DNA of 64,000 bases from Megaustenia siamemsis (GCA_032433765.1 JAVIAB010000102.1:10066491-10130490); one strand, 5' to 3'. Positions 24,480 to 34,899 are shown, numbered from the stretch's first letter. Numbers and translations are program-made. The notes: generated by a model not told the origin, from the sequence alone.

Positions 24480-24656
24480 CCTTCAGACACGTAAAAGTAA
24501 GTGTTATCTTAGTTCTTTAATATTATAGTATGTTACTTTAGTAACCTATTTTCGATAAGTTGTGAGTCTCGTTGATTACATTTACTGGTTTTCTTCCGTT
24601 GTAATGTTTGCTGTTCTTTATTCTTTAGTTGAAATGTTTCATTTTCTTTTCTACAG
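24480..24656 (+). promoter_or_regulatory. probable 5' UTR intron of zinc-finger gene
   Basis: GTAAGTG donor after ACACGTAAAA near 24497 and TTTTCTACAG acceptor immediately before the ATG at 24657. The same donor/acceptor pair precedes the second zinc-finger copy (25755 and 25826) and is mirrored in the left arm. Confidence 0.6.
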
Positions 24657-25194
24657 ATGTCTAACACTTGTCATCTGTGCTCCAAAACTTTCGCCCGTAG
24701 CCGGGACATAAAACGACATGTTGCTAGTGTACATGCGTGTCATGAATACAAATGTAATTTATGTGAACGAGTATATACAAGAGTAGACAGTCTTGCCAGA
24801 CATATCAAGACAGCGCATCCTGTCCCTTGCATCAGTAGTTCCTGCCTCACCAACCACTGTGTCAACAGGTCACGTACCTTCGAAAGAGACCAGTGCTACC
24901 CAACATATCTGCCACATCTGTCAACAAAGCTTCACTGGGGTAAACTATCTGCAAGTACATCTTGCTAGCCATGACACAGCTGTGGAAATCTCGACATCAT
25001 CAACGTTAGCAGACCCACTGATATCGACAACCTCACGCAAGCGGGCAGTAAAGAGTTCGACTCAAGAGCCCTCAAAGAGACCAAGACTTATTAATGAAAT
25101 AGACTCTTTAAATAAGTTACCTGAAGATATTAGGAAGATATATAAGAACAACTGGTTAGCAATTAGAACACATGAACGTAGGAACAAATCCTAG
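24657..25194 (+). pseudogene. C2H2 zinc-finger gene, right arm (frameshifted)
   Basis: From the ATG at 24657 the frame gives two C2H2 fingers: CHLCSKTF...RHVASVH and CNLCERVY...RHIKTAH. After about residue 50 the meaningful sequence moves to another frame (from 24793), with a third finger (CHICQQSF...HLASH), a Ser/Thr-rich linker, a basic KRAVKSS...KRPRL stretch and LPEDIRKIYKNNWLAIRTH. It ends at a TAG formed where the 21-bp minisatellite begins, so the C-terminus is lost. Function is probably DNA binding for the element. The W-x-x-IRTH segment reminds me of the region before DNA polymerase B in some invertebrate Mavericks, but this is uncertain recall. The left arm has the same frame break. 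Confidence 0.75.
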
Positions 25195-25735
25195 GTTTCT
25201 GACCTTGCCTCCTAGGTTTCTGACCTTGCCTCCTAGGTTTCTGTCTTTGCCTTTAGGTTTCTGCCCTTGCCTCTTAGGTTTCTGCCCTTGCCTCCTTGTT
25301 TTCTAACACAGCTTCCTAGATTTCTGACCTTCCCTCTTAGGTTTCTGTCCTTGCCTCTTAGGTTTTTGCCCTTTCCTCCTAGGTTTCTGCCCTTGCCTCC
25401 TAGGTTTCTGTCCTTACCTCCTAGGTTTCTGCCCTTGCCTCCTAGGTTTCTGACCTTGCCTTCTAGGTTTCTGATCTTGCCTCCTAGGTTTCTGTCTTTG
25501 CCTCTTAAGTTTCTGCCCTTGCCTCTTAGGTTTCTGCTCTTGCCTCCTTGTTTTCTAACACAGCTTCCTAGATTTCTGACCTTCCCTCTTAGTTTTATGT
25601 CCTTGCCTCTTAGGTTTCTGCCCTTGCCTCCTAGGTTTCTGCCCTTGCCTCCTAGGTTTCTGCCCTTGCCTCCTAGGTTTCTGCCCTTGCCTCCTAGGTT
25701 TCTGCCCTTGCCTCTTAGGTTTCTGAATGTGTCTC
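25190..25735. repeat. 21-bp minisatellite, right arm
   Basis: About 26 copies of CCTAGGTTTCTGCCCTTGCC plus T. It lies between the two zinc-finger modules. Contains a larger internal duplication that includes a TTTTCTAACACAGCTTCC segment, seen twice here (near 25309 and 25552). Confidence 0.93.
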
Positions 25736-25826
25736 GCGCCTTCAAATACATAAAAAGTAAGTGTTATTTTAGTTCTTCTTTAATGTTTATTCTTTAGTTG
25801 CAATGTTTCAATTTTATTTTCTATAG

Positions 25827-25960
25827 ATGCCTAACACTTGTCATCTGTGCTCCAAAACTTTCAACCTGAGCCGAGACATAAAGCGACATGTTGTTAGTGT
25901 ACATATGCGTCCGGAATACAAATGTGATGTTTGTGAACATGGTTTTCCAACATTTAAAAT
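25827..25960 (+). pseudogene. partial second C2H2 zinc-finger copy, right arm
   Basis: Starts MPNTCHLCSKTFNLSRDIKR after a TTTTCTATAG acceptor. First finger complete, second (CDVCEHGF) cut off. It is a diverged tandem duplicate of the module at 24657, including its 5' intron. Confidence 0.75.
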
Positions 25961-25995
25961 AATACTTTTTAGGAGAGGTAAAGAGAGAGAGAGAA

Positions 25996-26026
<31 letters not shown>

Positions 26027-26175
26027 TGAAGAAAGGTAGAATGGTAGGAGAGAAGTCTAGTAGGGGTTAGAAGAGAGAGAGCGAGAGAGAGAAGCCTATG
26101 AGAAAGAAGGCGAGATGATAGGGATAAATGGTGAGAATGAGTAAGTGTTTCAATGGCGGGAAATCTAGGCTGGAA

Positions 26176-26215
<40 letters not shown>

Positions 26216-27038
26216 TTAGGGGAGCTATGAAGAGCTAATGGGTTTAAATGGAGAGAATGAGTAAGTGTTACAATGGAGGGAAGTCTATGACGGAAGCTAA
26301 ATGTACGATGGAGGGTGGAATGTTAGGAGAGAGAGAGAGAGAGAGAGAGGATGAAAGCTGGCATGGTAAGAGAGACGTCTAGGAGTGAGACAGAAGTCTA
26401 GTGAAAGAGAATGTAGGTTTCAAAGTCTTAAATAATTATATATTTTCCTACAGTCAAACAAGAAATGCTCTTTCCTATTTCTATATAAAAAGAAAGGTAG
26501 CTGATGATAACGTCTCGACTACGCCTCTAAATAAATTAACTCTTTACACTACCAGCTTAGACTACCCAGCAATCTCTAACAGTTTCACCCCTTATGATTC
26601 ATTGATGACATAGAGCTAAGCCGACACCAACTACATAGCTATAAATAAATGTTATCCATGTACTATATATTTACTTCTTGTACTGAATATTTGTGTAATG
26701 TTATATAATATCCACTGTATGTTATACACCTATTGAGATAATAAAAGAATAAAAAATAGCTTTTGTCTTTTGTTTTATATTGATTGTTTTTCATTGATGT
26801 TGTATAATCTACTAACCTATCACTATCGATTAAGTACATCAAGAACTCCAAAGTCAGCACAAAGCAGACATAAACAGGTCACTTCCGGGGTCACCGGGAC
26901 TAGAGGTCAACATCCCGACACGAAATGTCATGGTTAACTCCCCTTGTCTCCCGTGTACATTTCGCGCAAAATGCGCCTGCTATATATCTTTGTTAATTCG
27001 CGCCTAAATGCTAACCAGTTGGACCCTTGTATACTACT

Positions 27039-27044
27039 ATCATT
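27039..27044. other. target-site duplication, right (ATCATT)
   Basis: Matches 20070-20075. Confidence 0.85.
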
Positions 27045-27570
27045 AACACAGAGGTGAGTTGCAGAATGGCTCAGGCAAAAGCAGCTTTCCAAAAAATGAG
27101 GAAGATACTATGCAATCCATTTTTGACAATGGAAACTAGAAAAAGAGTTCTTAAATCTTATGTACAGCCTGTCTTAACATATGGATGTGAATCATGGACA
27201 ATAAGACAACACACAAGAAAATCACTGGAGGCTGTAGAAATGTGCCTTTTACATAATAATATTGAGAATACCATTGACATCTAATTATGCTAATAAGAGT
27301 AATGAAATCGTTCTGAAAGAGGACAAAGCAAAAACAGAGCTAATTTCCAATATTAGGAAGAAACAATCATCATTTTTTGGCCATGTAATGAGAAGAGAAC
27401 AGCTGGAATATATTGTAACAACTGGGAAAATTAAGGAACAAAGAGAAAGAGGGAAGAAAAAAGAGAAAAGATACCAGACTGCTTAAGAGAATGGCTTGGC
27501 ATAAGGTCAACAACAGAAATGATAAACGACTATCGAGATCGAAAGTTGTGGAGAGACATCATTACATACG

Positions 27571-27857
27571 CCAGCAAGGATGGTAGTAAAAGTAAAGTAC
27601 CCCCGTCACGCCAAGTGGCGTATAGGGAAATATGGTGTTAGTGACCCTATATTTTACAGACCTTCAGCACATGATTTTTGGGGTAATGTGGTCAGTATTA
27701 CGCCCGTGCTGCTTTACTTTCCCAGACAAAAATCCGGTACCCATTTAAGGCTGGGTGAACCCGGAAGCCGTCGGTTGGGATCGAACCCTACCCCTTGTCC
27801 GTGGTAGTCCAGTTCACTAACCACTGAGCTATCGCGGCTCCCCCAGCAAGGATGGTA
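27571..27857. other. 15-bp target-site duplication around SINE
   Basis: CCAGCAAGGATGGTA at 27571-27585 and 27843-27857. Confidence 0.9.
27586..27842 (-). mobile_element. tRNA-derived SINE, family 1
   Basis: Minus-strand head GGGAGCCGCGATAGCTCAGTG then GTTAG (box A) and GGTTCGATCCC (box B), followed by a body with CCCGTGCTGC (plus strand GTATTACGCCCGTG) and a 3' end TACTTTACTTTTA. 257 bases with a perfect 15-bp target duplication. Non-coding. Confidence 0.9.
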
Positions 27858-27885
27858 CTTGATGATTATGATGATGATGATGATA

Positions 27886-28330
27886 ATGGTGATGATGATA
27901 ATGATGATATATTATCATAAATTTATTTGCGGCTCCGAAAAAAAAAATTGAGGATGTACTGAGTTACAATTCACCCTAAAACAGTGAACAGAAAATTCAA
28001 CATTTTTTTCTGTTGAAACACAGAGAACAATTAAGGGAGATAATAATGATACAAGCCGTCGATCAGAATCGAACCCTACCTTTTGTCCTTTGTAGTCCAT
28101 TTCACTAACTACTGATTTATCGCGGCACATAGAGGATGTACTGACTTACTATTCACCTTAAAAACGTGAGCAGAAAATTCAAAAGAACACACCAATTTGC
28201 AAATAGCTTGTAGAGACAATGAGAAACCATTCGACCAAGGACACCGAGAACAATTATCGGAGATACTAATATAGTAAGTAAGCCAACATTTAACCAACCT
28301 ATGTAAAGGTCTCTATATCTGCATCAGCTG
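27886..28330. repeat. SINE-related fragments and local duplication
   Basis: A diverged SINE head on the minus strand (28055-28128, with GGTTCGATTC) lies between two copies of a GAGGATGTACTGA(G/C)TTAC...CAGAAAATTCAA segment (near 27948 and 28133). Confidence 0.65.
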
Positions 28331-28339
28331 CACAGTCAG

Positions 28340-29085
28340 AACACACAGACGACTTCAAAGTTAGACCTGGAGTATGAGATCGGTACGTACTGTCTCCTCT
28401 ATTGTTTATTTCCTACATGGACTATATATGTAAGTTAGTCAGCCCGTAAGAGAGACAGAGGGGAGGAACGAGCTTCTATTTTCAAATAGTCAGGCACTAA
28501 TCACTGAGAAATAGATGACCGACAATATCACATAAATAGATTTAATAGCACGGGCACTCAATAATATATGAAATCAACATAAACAAAACAGAAATAATAA
28601 ATATCGCAAACGAGAAACACAATATCAACAATACAATGGACGACATATCATTAAAACAAGTGAAACAAAACTAGGAAGTCTAGAGACAAACGACAACTCA
28701 GAAACAGCCGAAATAGTCTCAAGAAACACAAAGCTTGTCAAATCATCAGGCAACTATCACCACTATTGTCCAGCCAGGAAATAACTCTAGAGGCAAAACG
28801 GGCACTCTACATTATAATCTTCATCCCAACGTTGTGCTACCAATGCCAGACCTTGACCCTAGATGCAAGAACAATAAGGAAATAACCACCAATGAGATGA
28901 AATGTTTCAGACGAATGACAGGTAACCATCATAGAGTTAAAATCAGAAATCAAGAATTGGGAAAAAGGGCTAGGAATAATTCCTTCCATAGAATACATAT
29001 AGAAACCACATATAAAATGGTTTGGCAATGTGATAAGGCATACAAACCAAAAGACACCACAAGCCTTCAATAATTGTTGAGATAT
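28340..29085 (+). pseudogene. LINE fragment, family F
   Basis: Degraded RT C-terminus. Near 28440 TSL..G..SAR-like remains; then 28735-29073 reads MKCFRRMTG..HRVKIRNQELGKR and MVWQCDKA (normally WYGHV). Heavily mutated. Confidence 0.65.
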
Positions 29086-29094
29086 TACCAGACT

Positions 29095-29640
29095 TAAAAG
29101 TGAAATGAACAAAAGAATAGGAATGGCAAAAAGTAATTTTAATGTCATGAAGAACATACTAACGTCAAAACAAATAACACCAGGGCTAAAACTAAGAATA
29201 GCAAAATATCTTCTAAACATTCCTATATGGTGCAGAAACATGGACATTAGAAAAGAAAACAGAACAGAGAATTGAATCCTTCGAAATGTGGATATATAGA
29301 AGAATAGGAAGAATTTGATGGAAGGAAAAGAAAACAAACGATGAAGTCTTAAAACAACTAAAAATGAAAAGAGAACTACTAAACACAATTCAAACAAGAC
29401 AAATGCGATTTATGGGCCATGTTAAAAGACACAACAGCCTACTAAAGGTAATCCTGGAGGTGAAAATACAAGGTAAAAGAGGCAAAGGCAGACCAAGACT
29501 AACTTGCACGAGTAAAAGCCAAAAGATGGACAAATCAGCCTATGACAACCTGCACCATCAAATCAAGAGATAGACCAGAATGGCGCTCCATGATAACCAA
29601 ACTTCGTTACGGAGATGGCACTCGATAATTGTGATGAATA
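29095..29640 (+). pseudogene. LINE family A, 3' fragment
   Basis: Starts MNKRIGMAKSNFNVMKNIL, then [27 protein letters not shown] and MKRELLNTIQTRQMRFMGHV. Ends GDGTR, stop. Frameshifted at least twice. Confidence 0.87.
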
Positions 29641-30556
29641 CCAGACTTAAAGGCCGACAACGAAAAGATAGATTGGTAGAATATTAGAGTATTATTTAAC
29701 AGCAGCAGAGGCCAACAGAAGAGCAAAATACAGTAAATTATAACTCCCCTCGAAGCTGAGAGCAAATTATGGACAGAAGAAGATACTATGTAATTAAGAG
29801 ATACCAAAACCTTATGATAGCATTTAATCTCCATAGCTGATATTTTATTCTGCAGCTTTGCTGTAAGGGTACATGTTTTACAAGTGTGTAGAAAAACTGA
29901 CATACTCGTAGCAATGGCATGGCTCGCATCAGTCTGATTTTACAGCACAGACTGGTGTTCTTTTATGCTTAATTTGTTCAGTATCCAAACCAATAAAATA
30001 CCTTACATGATTTCATCTATTCATGAATGTTTATTTATAAATAATTTATATGTTGTTTTGTATTGAACTAAATTATTACGACCCAACTATTGAATTTTTA
30101 ATCGTTCTTCATGTGACTAAAAGACAACATTGCCTCATTATAATGAACAACGTTGACGTTACAGACGCACCGGCCTTGAACGGAGTAAGCGGGACTTCCC
30201 AATATGTAAATTATATATTCATTTAGTTAGTTAGTAGCCTCCGTCAATCATAGTTGACTATGGATTTTTCAGCGCCCCTAGAAATGTTATTTTTTCCTTT
30301 CTTTTCTTTCGCCGTGTATTCTCTTTCTCAATGAATCTGTCTGCTTCTTCTTTGAAGTTAACCTTCAGAGTGTGTTTCCAGAGATAGCAACTGCAGCTAT
30401 GTCTTCCCATGCTGCAGGGTTTAATATATATATTCTAGTGAAAGATATCGATGAGACTTTTTAGTCAAAGGCTAGCGGAGCTTACAGTAAACAAACCGAT
30501 GGAAGGCAACATAAAAATAGCCGTCGTAACTTCTTTGTAAAATCATGAATCGCCAC
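29641..30556. other. unassigned stretch
   Basis: No gene recognised. AT-rich from 29990 to 30240; mixed sequence after that. Confidence 0.4.
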
Positions 30557-30624
30557 ATGTTGGACATTATAGAGAAATAAAGCAAAAATAGAGGACTCGG
30601 CCTTAATAGCAAAAAGACAGAGGT
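30557..30624 (+). pseudogene. LINE family B fragment, left part of split copy
   Basis: Codons matching MLDIIxKxSKNxGLxLxSKKTEV, ending at AGACAGAGGT (30615-30624). The same 10 bases restart LINE B at 32631, so this is one copy split by the LINE D/C insertion. Confidence 0.8.
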
Positions 30625-30654
30625 TATTGAGTTATTATTGAGTTATTACAGTAA

Positions 30655-31978
30655 ACAGAGATGGTCTCTACAAGGTGTTAGAAGGCATAGGCTGCCCTCC
30701 TAAATTACTTAGGCTGATAATTTCCTTCCATGAAGACATGAATGGCAAAGTCCATTTTGATGGGAGTCCATCAGAGAATTTCAAAGTCAACAAAGGAGTG
30801 AAACAGGGATGTGTCCTCGCCCCCACCCTTTTTGGTATATTTTTTGCTGCCCTCCTAAATTACACCTTCGAAAACAGCTCAGGAGATATTTACATTCGCA
30901 CTAGACCAGATGGCTCACTGTTCAACCTAGCACGACTAAGAGCAAAAACCAAAACAAATGTTGCCCTACTTAAAGAATTTTTATTTGCTGACGATGCAGC
31001 CCTAGTCGCTCATAGTGAGGCCACCCTACAGTCGCTGATCAACAACCTGGATAAAGCATGCGACCTTTTTTCACTGTCAATTAATGTTCAGAAGACAGTA
31101 ATACTAAATCAAGGTGACTTCAAACCTATATCTATTACTCTAAAAGACTGCCCACTAGAATCAGTACAGAAATTTACATATCTTGGATCCACAGTTACGC
31201 AAACCATCTCTCTTGATGAAGAAATAAACTGTCGAATTGGTAAGGCAGCTACGACCTTCGGCAAACTCACAAAAAGGGCATGGAACAACACGAAACTAAC
31301 TCAAAAGACTAAACTCTTAATATATCAAACTTGTGTGCTTAGCACACTACTATATGGATCCGAAACCTGGACAACATACTCAAACCAGGAAAAAAGACTA
31401 AATGTCTTCCACATGCGATGTCTCCGCAAAATAATGCACATCAAATGGCAGGACAAAACAACCAACTTAACTGTCCTGCAACGTGCTAAGACCCTAACAA
31501 TCATGTCGATGCTCAGAAGTCGAAGGCTAAGATGGCTGGGGCATGTCCAACGGATGGAAGAAAAACGCATTCCTAGGCAAATACTATATGGCGAGCTAAA
31601 ACACGGAAATAGACAAATCTGCAGACCTAAACTACGATATAGAGATTTCTGCAAATCATCTCTGAAAGACTTCGCCATCTGTGAAAACGACTGGCAACAT
31701 CTGGCAAGTGATCGCACATCATGGAGAGCACGTATAAGGAACGGTATAACAACATTTGAGACTGTTCTAAGACAGGACTTAGAAGAGAAGAGACTCATGA
31801 AAAAGGATGGTAAACCCTGTGGACCAGCGAGCCTGACCTGTTCATTATGTGACCGCGTGTGTTTGTCAAACATTGGTAGAATTAGCCACGAGAGAAGCTG
31901 TTCGGCAAAAACAATACCTCAAAAAAATACGCAATAGCCTCCACTAGACCGTCTGACAAGACGAAAAGGGCCATATAT
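30655..31978 (+). mobile_element. LINE family C copy (5'-truncated, largest intact frame)
   Basis: A 1.3-kb insertion of LINE C ending in AAGACGAAAAGGGCCATATATAT. It lies inside the ATTGAGTTATT repeats that form the tail of the adjacent antisense LINE D, and ATTGAGTTATT occurs on both sides (near 30638 and 31979), a likely target duplication. Confidence 0.8.
30675..31937 (+). CDS. LINE C reverse transcriptase, C-terminal 420 residues
   Basis: Part of a non-LTR retrotransposon polyprotein, which copies its RNA at nicked chromosomal DNA. It begins inside the RT domain (GCPPKLLRLI, then VKQGCVLAPTLF), with the catalytic LFADDAALVAH at about residues 103-113. Next come FTYLGSTVTQ, TLLYGSETW, RCLRKIMHIKWQDKTTN and RRLRWLGHVQRM. 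It ends in a zinc-finger-like Cys/His cluster (CSLCDRVC...HERSC). One continuous frame, unlike the other LINE copies here, so it is a relatively recent insertion. The endonuclease and RT fingers are missing by 5' truncation, so it is not autonomous. Clade not resolved. Confidence 0.9.
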   Translation: MLEGIGCPPKLLRLIISFHEDMNGKVHFDGSPSENFKVNKGVKQGCVLAPTLFGIFFAALLNYTFENSSGDIYIRTRPDGSLFNLARLRAKTKTNVALLKEFLFADDAALVAHSEATLQSLINNLDKACDLFSLSINVQKTVILNQGDFKPISITLKDCPLESVQKFTYLGSTVTQTISLDEEINCRIGKAATTFGKLTKRAWNNTKLTQKTKLLIYQTCVLSTLLYGSETWTTYSNQEKRLNVFHMRCLRKIMHIKWQDKTTNLTVLQRAKTLTIMSMLRSRRLRWLGHVQRMEEKRIPRQILYGELKHGNRQICRPKLRYRDFCKSSLKDFAICENDWQHLASDRTSWRARIRNGITTFETVLRQDLEEKRLMKKDGKPCGPASLTCSLCDRVCLSNIGRISHERSCSAKTIPQKNTQ

Positions 31979-32630
31979 ATTGAGTTATTGAGTTATTTGC
32001 GGGTCATCATCATTGCACTCCGAACATGTCCATAGGTGCTCAGATCCCCTCCTCAGCAATTCCCTCAGTGTCCAGCGACTGACGACTCCAGTTCTATGTT
32101 GGTTGATAAGTCTTCTTACACGGCCACTAAGTTTCTCATTTCTGGCTGTGCCCATCTTAACTCCCATTTCCATCATCCGAAGAAGTGACGTTGATCTGTG
32201 TTTGTCGAAGTCCCGTGCTCTTCCCACATCTCGGAGTGCATTGATGATGTCCGCCCGATCCATCGGTTGCCCGTCCTCAACGACAGCGCAGCTAGCCAAC
32301 CTGTCCGCTCTCTCATTTCCCCGCACTCCCGCATGTCCAGGGACATAGACAAAGGTGACCTTACGTATTTTGGATTTCTGCAACGAATCTACCCATTGCA
32401 TGCGTACAAAGCCCGCCTCCACTTTTTTTATCATGCTCATCGAATCACTCAGTATACATGCGTGGATGTAGTCTTGTGACTCTAACCATTTGAATGCCTT
32501 GGTCACTGCCATCACCTCCATTGTCATGCTACTCGTGGTCATGGCGTATGCACCACTGTCTTCCTTGGCCATTCTGCCTGCCGAACGTGCTGTAAATGCC
32601 CATGCACTTCTTTCGTGTCGTCTTACAGAT
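31979..32630 (-). pseudogene. LINE family D, RNase H domain fragment
   Basis: Minus strand, 5'-truncated. RNase H domain: SSMTMEVMAVTKAF (catalytic Glu), CILSDSMSMIKKV (Asp), VPGHAGVRGNERADRLAS (His and Asp), then a C-terminal domain ending WTCSECNDDDPQITQ. The 3' tail is repeated AATAACTCA. The 5' truncation point is at YTDGSVRRHERS; the flanking AGACAGAGGT occurs on both sides of the D+C insert (30615-30624 and 32631-32640). LINEs with RNase H belong to the I/R1/Nimb/Ingi group in general. Confidence 0.87.
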
Positions 32631-32945
32631 AGACAGAGGTAATGGTAATGACTAATATAATGAAATGAGAATAATGAAGACGTTCTGATAGCGGCCAAAT
32701 AAAAAAGAGAGCTAATTTCCAATATAAGGAAGAAAAAATCCTGTTTTGGCCACGTAATGAGAAGAGAACAGCTAGAATATATTGTAACAACTGTGAATAT
32801 TGAGGAATGCAGAGATAGAGGGAAGCAAAGAGAAAAGATATTAGACATCTTAAGAGAATGGCTTGGCAGAAGGTCAACAACAGAAATGATAAATAACTGT
32901 CAAGATCGAAAGTTGTGGAGAGACATGGTCACCTAAAGCAGGGAG
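32631..32945 (+). pseudogene. LINE family B fragment, right part of split copy
   Basis: Resumes at AGACAGAGGTAATGGTAA after the LINE D insertion, then an internal deletion, then KRELISNIRKKKS and GHVMRREQLEYIVTT to RRSTTEMINNC. 3' end near 32935. Confidence 0.83.
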
Positions 32946-33179
32946 ATAAAAATAAAAGACAAGTCAGGGGGAAATAACAAAGAGAATTAGTGCGGGTCTA
33001 GGGAAGACAAGTGAGGGGGCGCAGTAGATGGGACTTTACTCCGAACAGATATAATTTAGAACGCTAAACTAGTAAATAACCAAACAGTCCTTTATTACCA
33101 AAAAAGTATAAGAGGTTGGTAACTCTGATTCTACATACGTAACAATATCTCCCTTCACTTAAACAAAAATTGTATCAAT
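32946..33179. other. unassigned spacer
   Basis: Nothing recognised. Confidence 0.4.
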
Positions 33180-33350
33180 ACTACATAAATGGATACCAGT
33201 TTTCTTTTTCCTCGGAGAATTAAGCGGTACAGACGTAGTACTGACCACATTACCCCAAACAATAATGTGTCAAAGGTGTACAAAAAACATGGGCTCCAAA
33301 ACCATATTCCTTATACGCCATGTGGCGTGACGGAGCTCTTTACTTACTCT
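33180..33350 (+). mobile_element. SINE family 1, 3' fragment
   Basis: Plus-strand partial copy: TACTGACCACATTACCCC, then TTATACGCCATGTGGCGTGA and TCTTTACTTACT. The tRNA-like head is missing. Confidence 0.75.
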
Positions 33351-33399
33351 TTATGGTTATTCTTTATTAGATTTTGTATCCATGGTTGTCATGAATATA

Positions 33400-34090
33400 T
33401 TTATTTATAACTTGTGAGTGAATATATTTATTTATAACTTGTGAATTAATCTATTTATTTATAACTTGTGAGTGGATATATTTATTTATAACTTGTGAGT
33501 GGATATATTTATTTATAACTTGTGAGTTGATATATTTATTTATAACTTGTGAGTGAATATATTTATTTATAAGTTGTGAGTGGATATATTTTTGTATAAC
33601 TTGTGAGGGAATATATTTATTTATAACTTGTGAGTGAATATATTTATTTATAACTTGTGAGTGAATATATTTATTTATAAGTTGTGAGTGAATATATTTA
33701 TTTATAACTTGTGAGTGGATATATTTTTGTATAACTTGTGTGGGAATATATTTATTTATAACTTGTGAGTGAATATATTTATTTATAACTTGTGAGTGAA
33801 TATATTTATGTATAACTTGTGAGTGGATATATTTATTTATAACTTGTGAATGAATTAACAGATTTATTTATAACTTGTGAATGAATTAACATATTTATTT
33901 ATAACTTGTGAATGAATTAACATATTTATTTATAACTTGTGAATGAAAAAATATATTTATTTATAACTTGTGAGTGGATATATTTATTTATAACTTGTGA
34001 GTGGATATATTTATTTATAACTTGTGAATGAATAAATATATTTTGTATAACTTGTGACTGAAAAGATTATTTACAGCTTTGGAATATATT
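33400..34090. repeat. 27-bp satellite array
   Basis: About 25 copies of a 27-bp AT-rich unit (AATATATTTATTTATAACTT plus GTGAGTG), with several GAATTAACA variants toward the right. Confidence 0.93.
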
Positions 34091-34274
34091 AATATAATTA
34101 TTTATATTTTGTGAATGAAGGAATATATTTATTTTATTTGTGGATGTATCTTGTTAGATCTGTTATCCACGGATGTAATGGATACAATTATTTTTTGCAT
34201 GCGGATACATTTTGTTAGGTCAGTTATCCATGAATGTAAGGGATCTATTTTATATAGCTTGAAGATGTATAAAG
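34091..34274. other. AT-rich spacer
   Basis: Diverged repeats with TTTTGTTAGATC/TCAGTTATCCA(C/T)G(A/G)ATGTAA; no gene. Confidence 0.4.
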
Positions 34275-34330
34275 GTAATATTGGAAGGGAAAATACAGGG
34301 TAATAGAGGCAGAGGCAAAATAAGGATATC
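34275..34330 (+). pseudogene. LINE family A scrap
   Basis: Short match to the LINE A tail (GGAAGGGAAAATACAGGGTA..AGAGGCAGAGGC). Confidence 0.6.
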
Positions 34331-34860
34331 AAAAGCAAGAGGAGCATTTGTTGCACTGGGAAACATATGGAAGTACAAAGAAATTAGGTTAAATACAAAA
34401 ATAAAAATTTTCATTCCAATGTTAAGTCAGTCCTGTTATATGCCTGTGAAACATGGAGAACAACAAAATTGACAATCATGAAGATACAGACTTTCACTAA
34501 TGGCTGCTTACGCAGAATAAAAGGATGGAAATGGCAGGACAAAATCACTAACATAGAATTATGGAAATGTACCAGTCAAACACCAGTGGATAAAGAGATA
34601 CAGCGAAGACGATGGCGCTGGAAAGGACACACACAGCGGAAGCCAACTGAGAGTATTACACAACAGGCCTTTTTTGGAATCCCCAGAGGAAAACAAAAAT
34701 ATTCTCGGAGAAGACAAATGGAAACAGAGAAGAAGATGATGGGGAAAACATCCCACCTTATTAAAGAACGGTCCCCTCCTTTAGCCACAACCCTCACAAT
34801 CTGTCTACAGTCTGAATTTTAAAACGACACAAACCTATCCCCTACTCCGATCATACCACT
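34331..34860 (+). pseudogene. LINE fragment, family E
   Basis: RT C-terminus: KTLTIMKIQTFTNGCLRRIK-type sequence (34460-34520), KWQDKITNIELWK, RRRWRWKGHTQRKPTESIT, then a frameshifted GKTSHLIKERSPPLATT. Different family from A-D. Confidence 0.75.
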
Positions 34861-34899
34861 CGTCTTCTATTCTCTGATATTCTCCCCTCTCCTCCACCC

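Larger units (their letters stand above)
20076..27038. mobile_element. palindromic Maverick-like element (element 2)
   Basis: A 6963-base inverted repeat with arms 20076-23300 and 23454-27038. The outer 130 or more bases of the two arms are identical by eye. Termini begin AGTAGTATACAAGGG and it is flanked by the 6-bp duplication ATCATT. A 6-bp duplication and AGT-type ends are Maverick/Polinton features. Each arm holds, from outside in: about 650 bases without repeats, a CT/GA microsatellite stretch, a partial zinc-finger copy, a 21-bp minisatellite, a fuller zinc-finger copy with a 5' intron, and 130-160-bp repeats. The arms differ in repeat copy number (right arm about 360 bases longer). 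No integrase, polymerase, ATPase or capsid gene was found, so it is non-autonomous. The Maverick affiliation is inferred from ends and target duplication. Confidence 0.8.
27045..27885 (+). pseudogene. LINE family B, 3' fragment split by a SINE
   Basis: Begins near the RCRMAQAKAAFQKM codons, the breakpoint where other copies meet the 25-bp satellite. It runs through YGCESWTIRQ, RRKKQSSFFGHVMRREQLE and the tail. The 3' end (CCAGCAAGGATGGTA) is duplicated around the SINE at 27586-27842 and is followed by a GAT-rich tail. Confidence 0.87.

Noticed and set aside
20076..27038. Palindrome as a pure assembly artefact
   Set aside because: The direct ATCATT duplication outside both arms and the unequal repeat numbers between arms point to a real insertion. 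Read-level proof is still lacking.
27770..27842. tRNA gene on the minus strand
   Set aside because: Box A and B are present, but the cloverleaf is degraded and the unit recurs with a SINE body and target duplications.
29607..30550. A gene in the unassigned stretch after LINE A
   Set aside because: Only short frames without recognisable motifs or splice structure.
32623..32880. Minus-strand frame MLTFCQAILL and its relatives at 4936, 9049 and 59154
   Set aside because: Shadows of the LINE B coding sequence read on the opposite strand.
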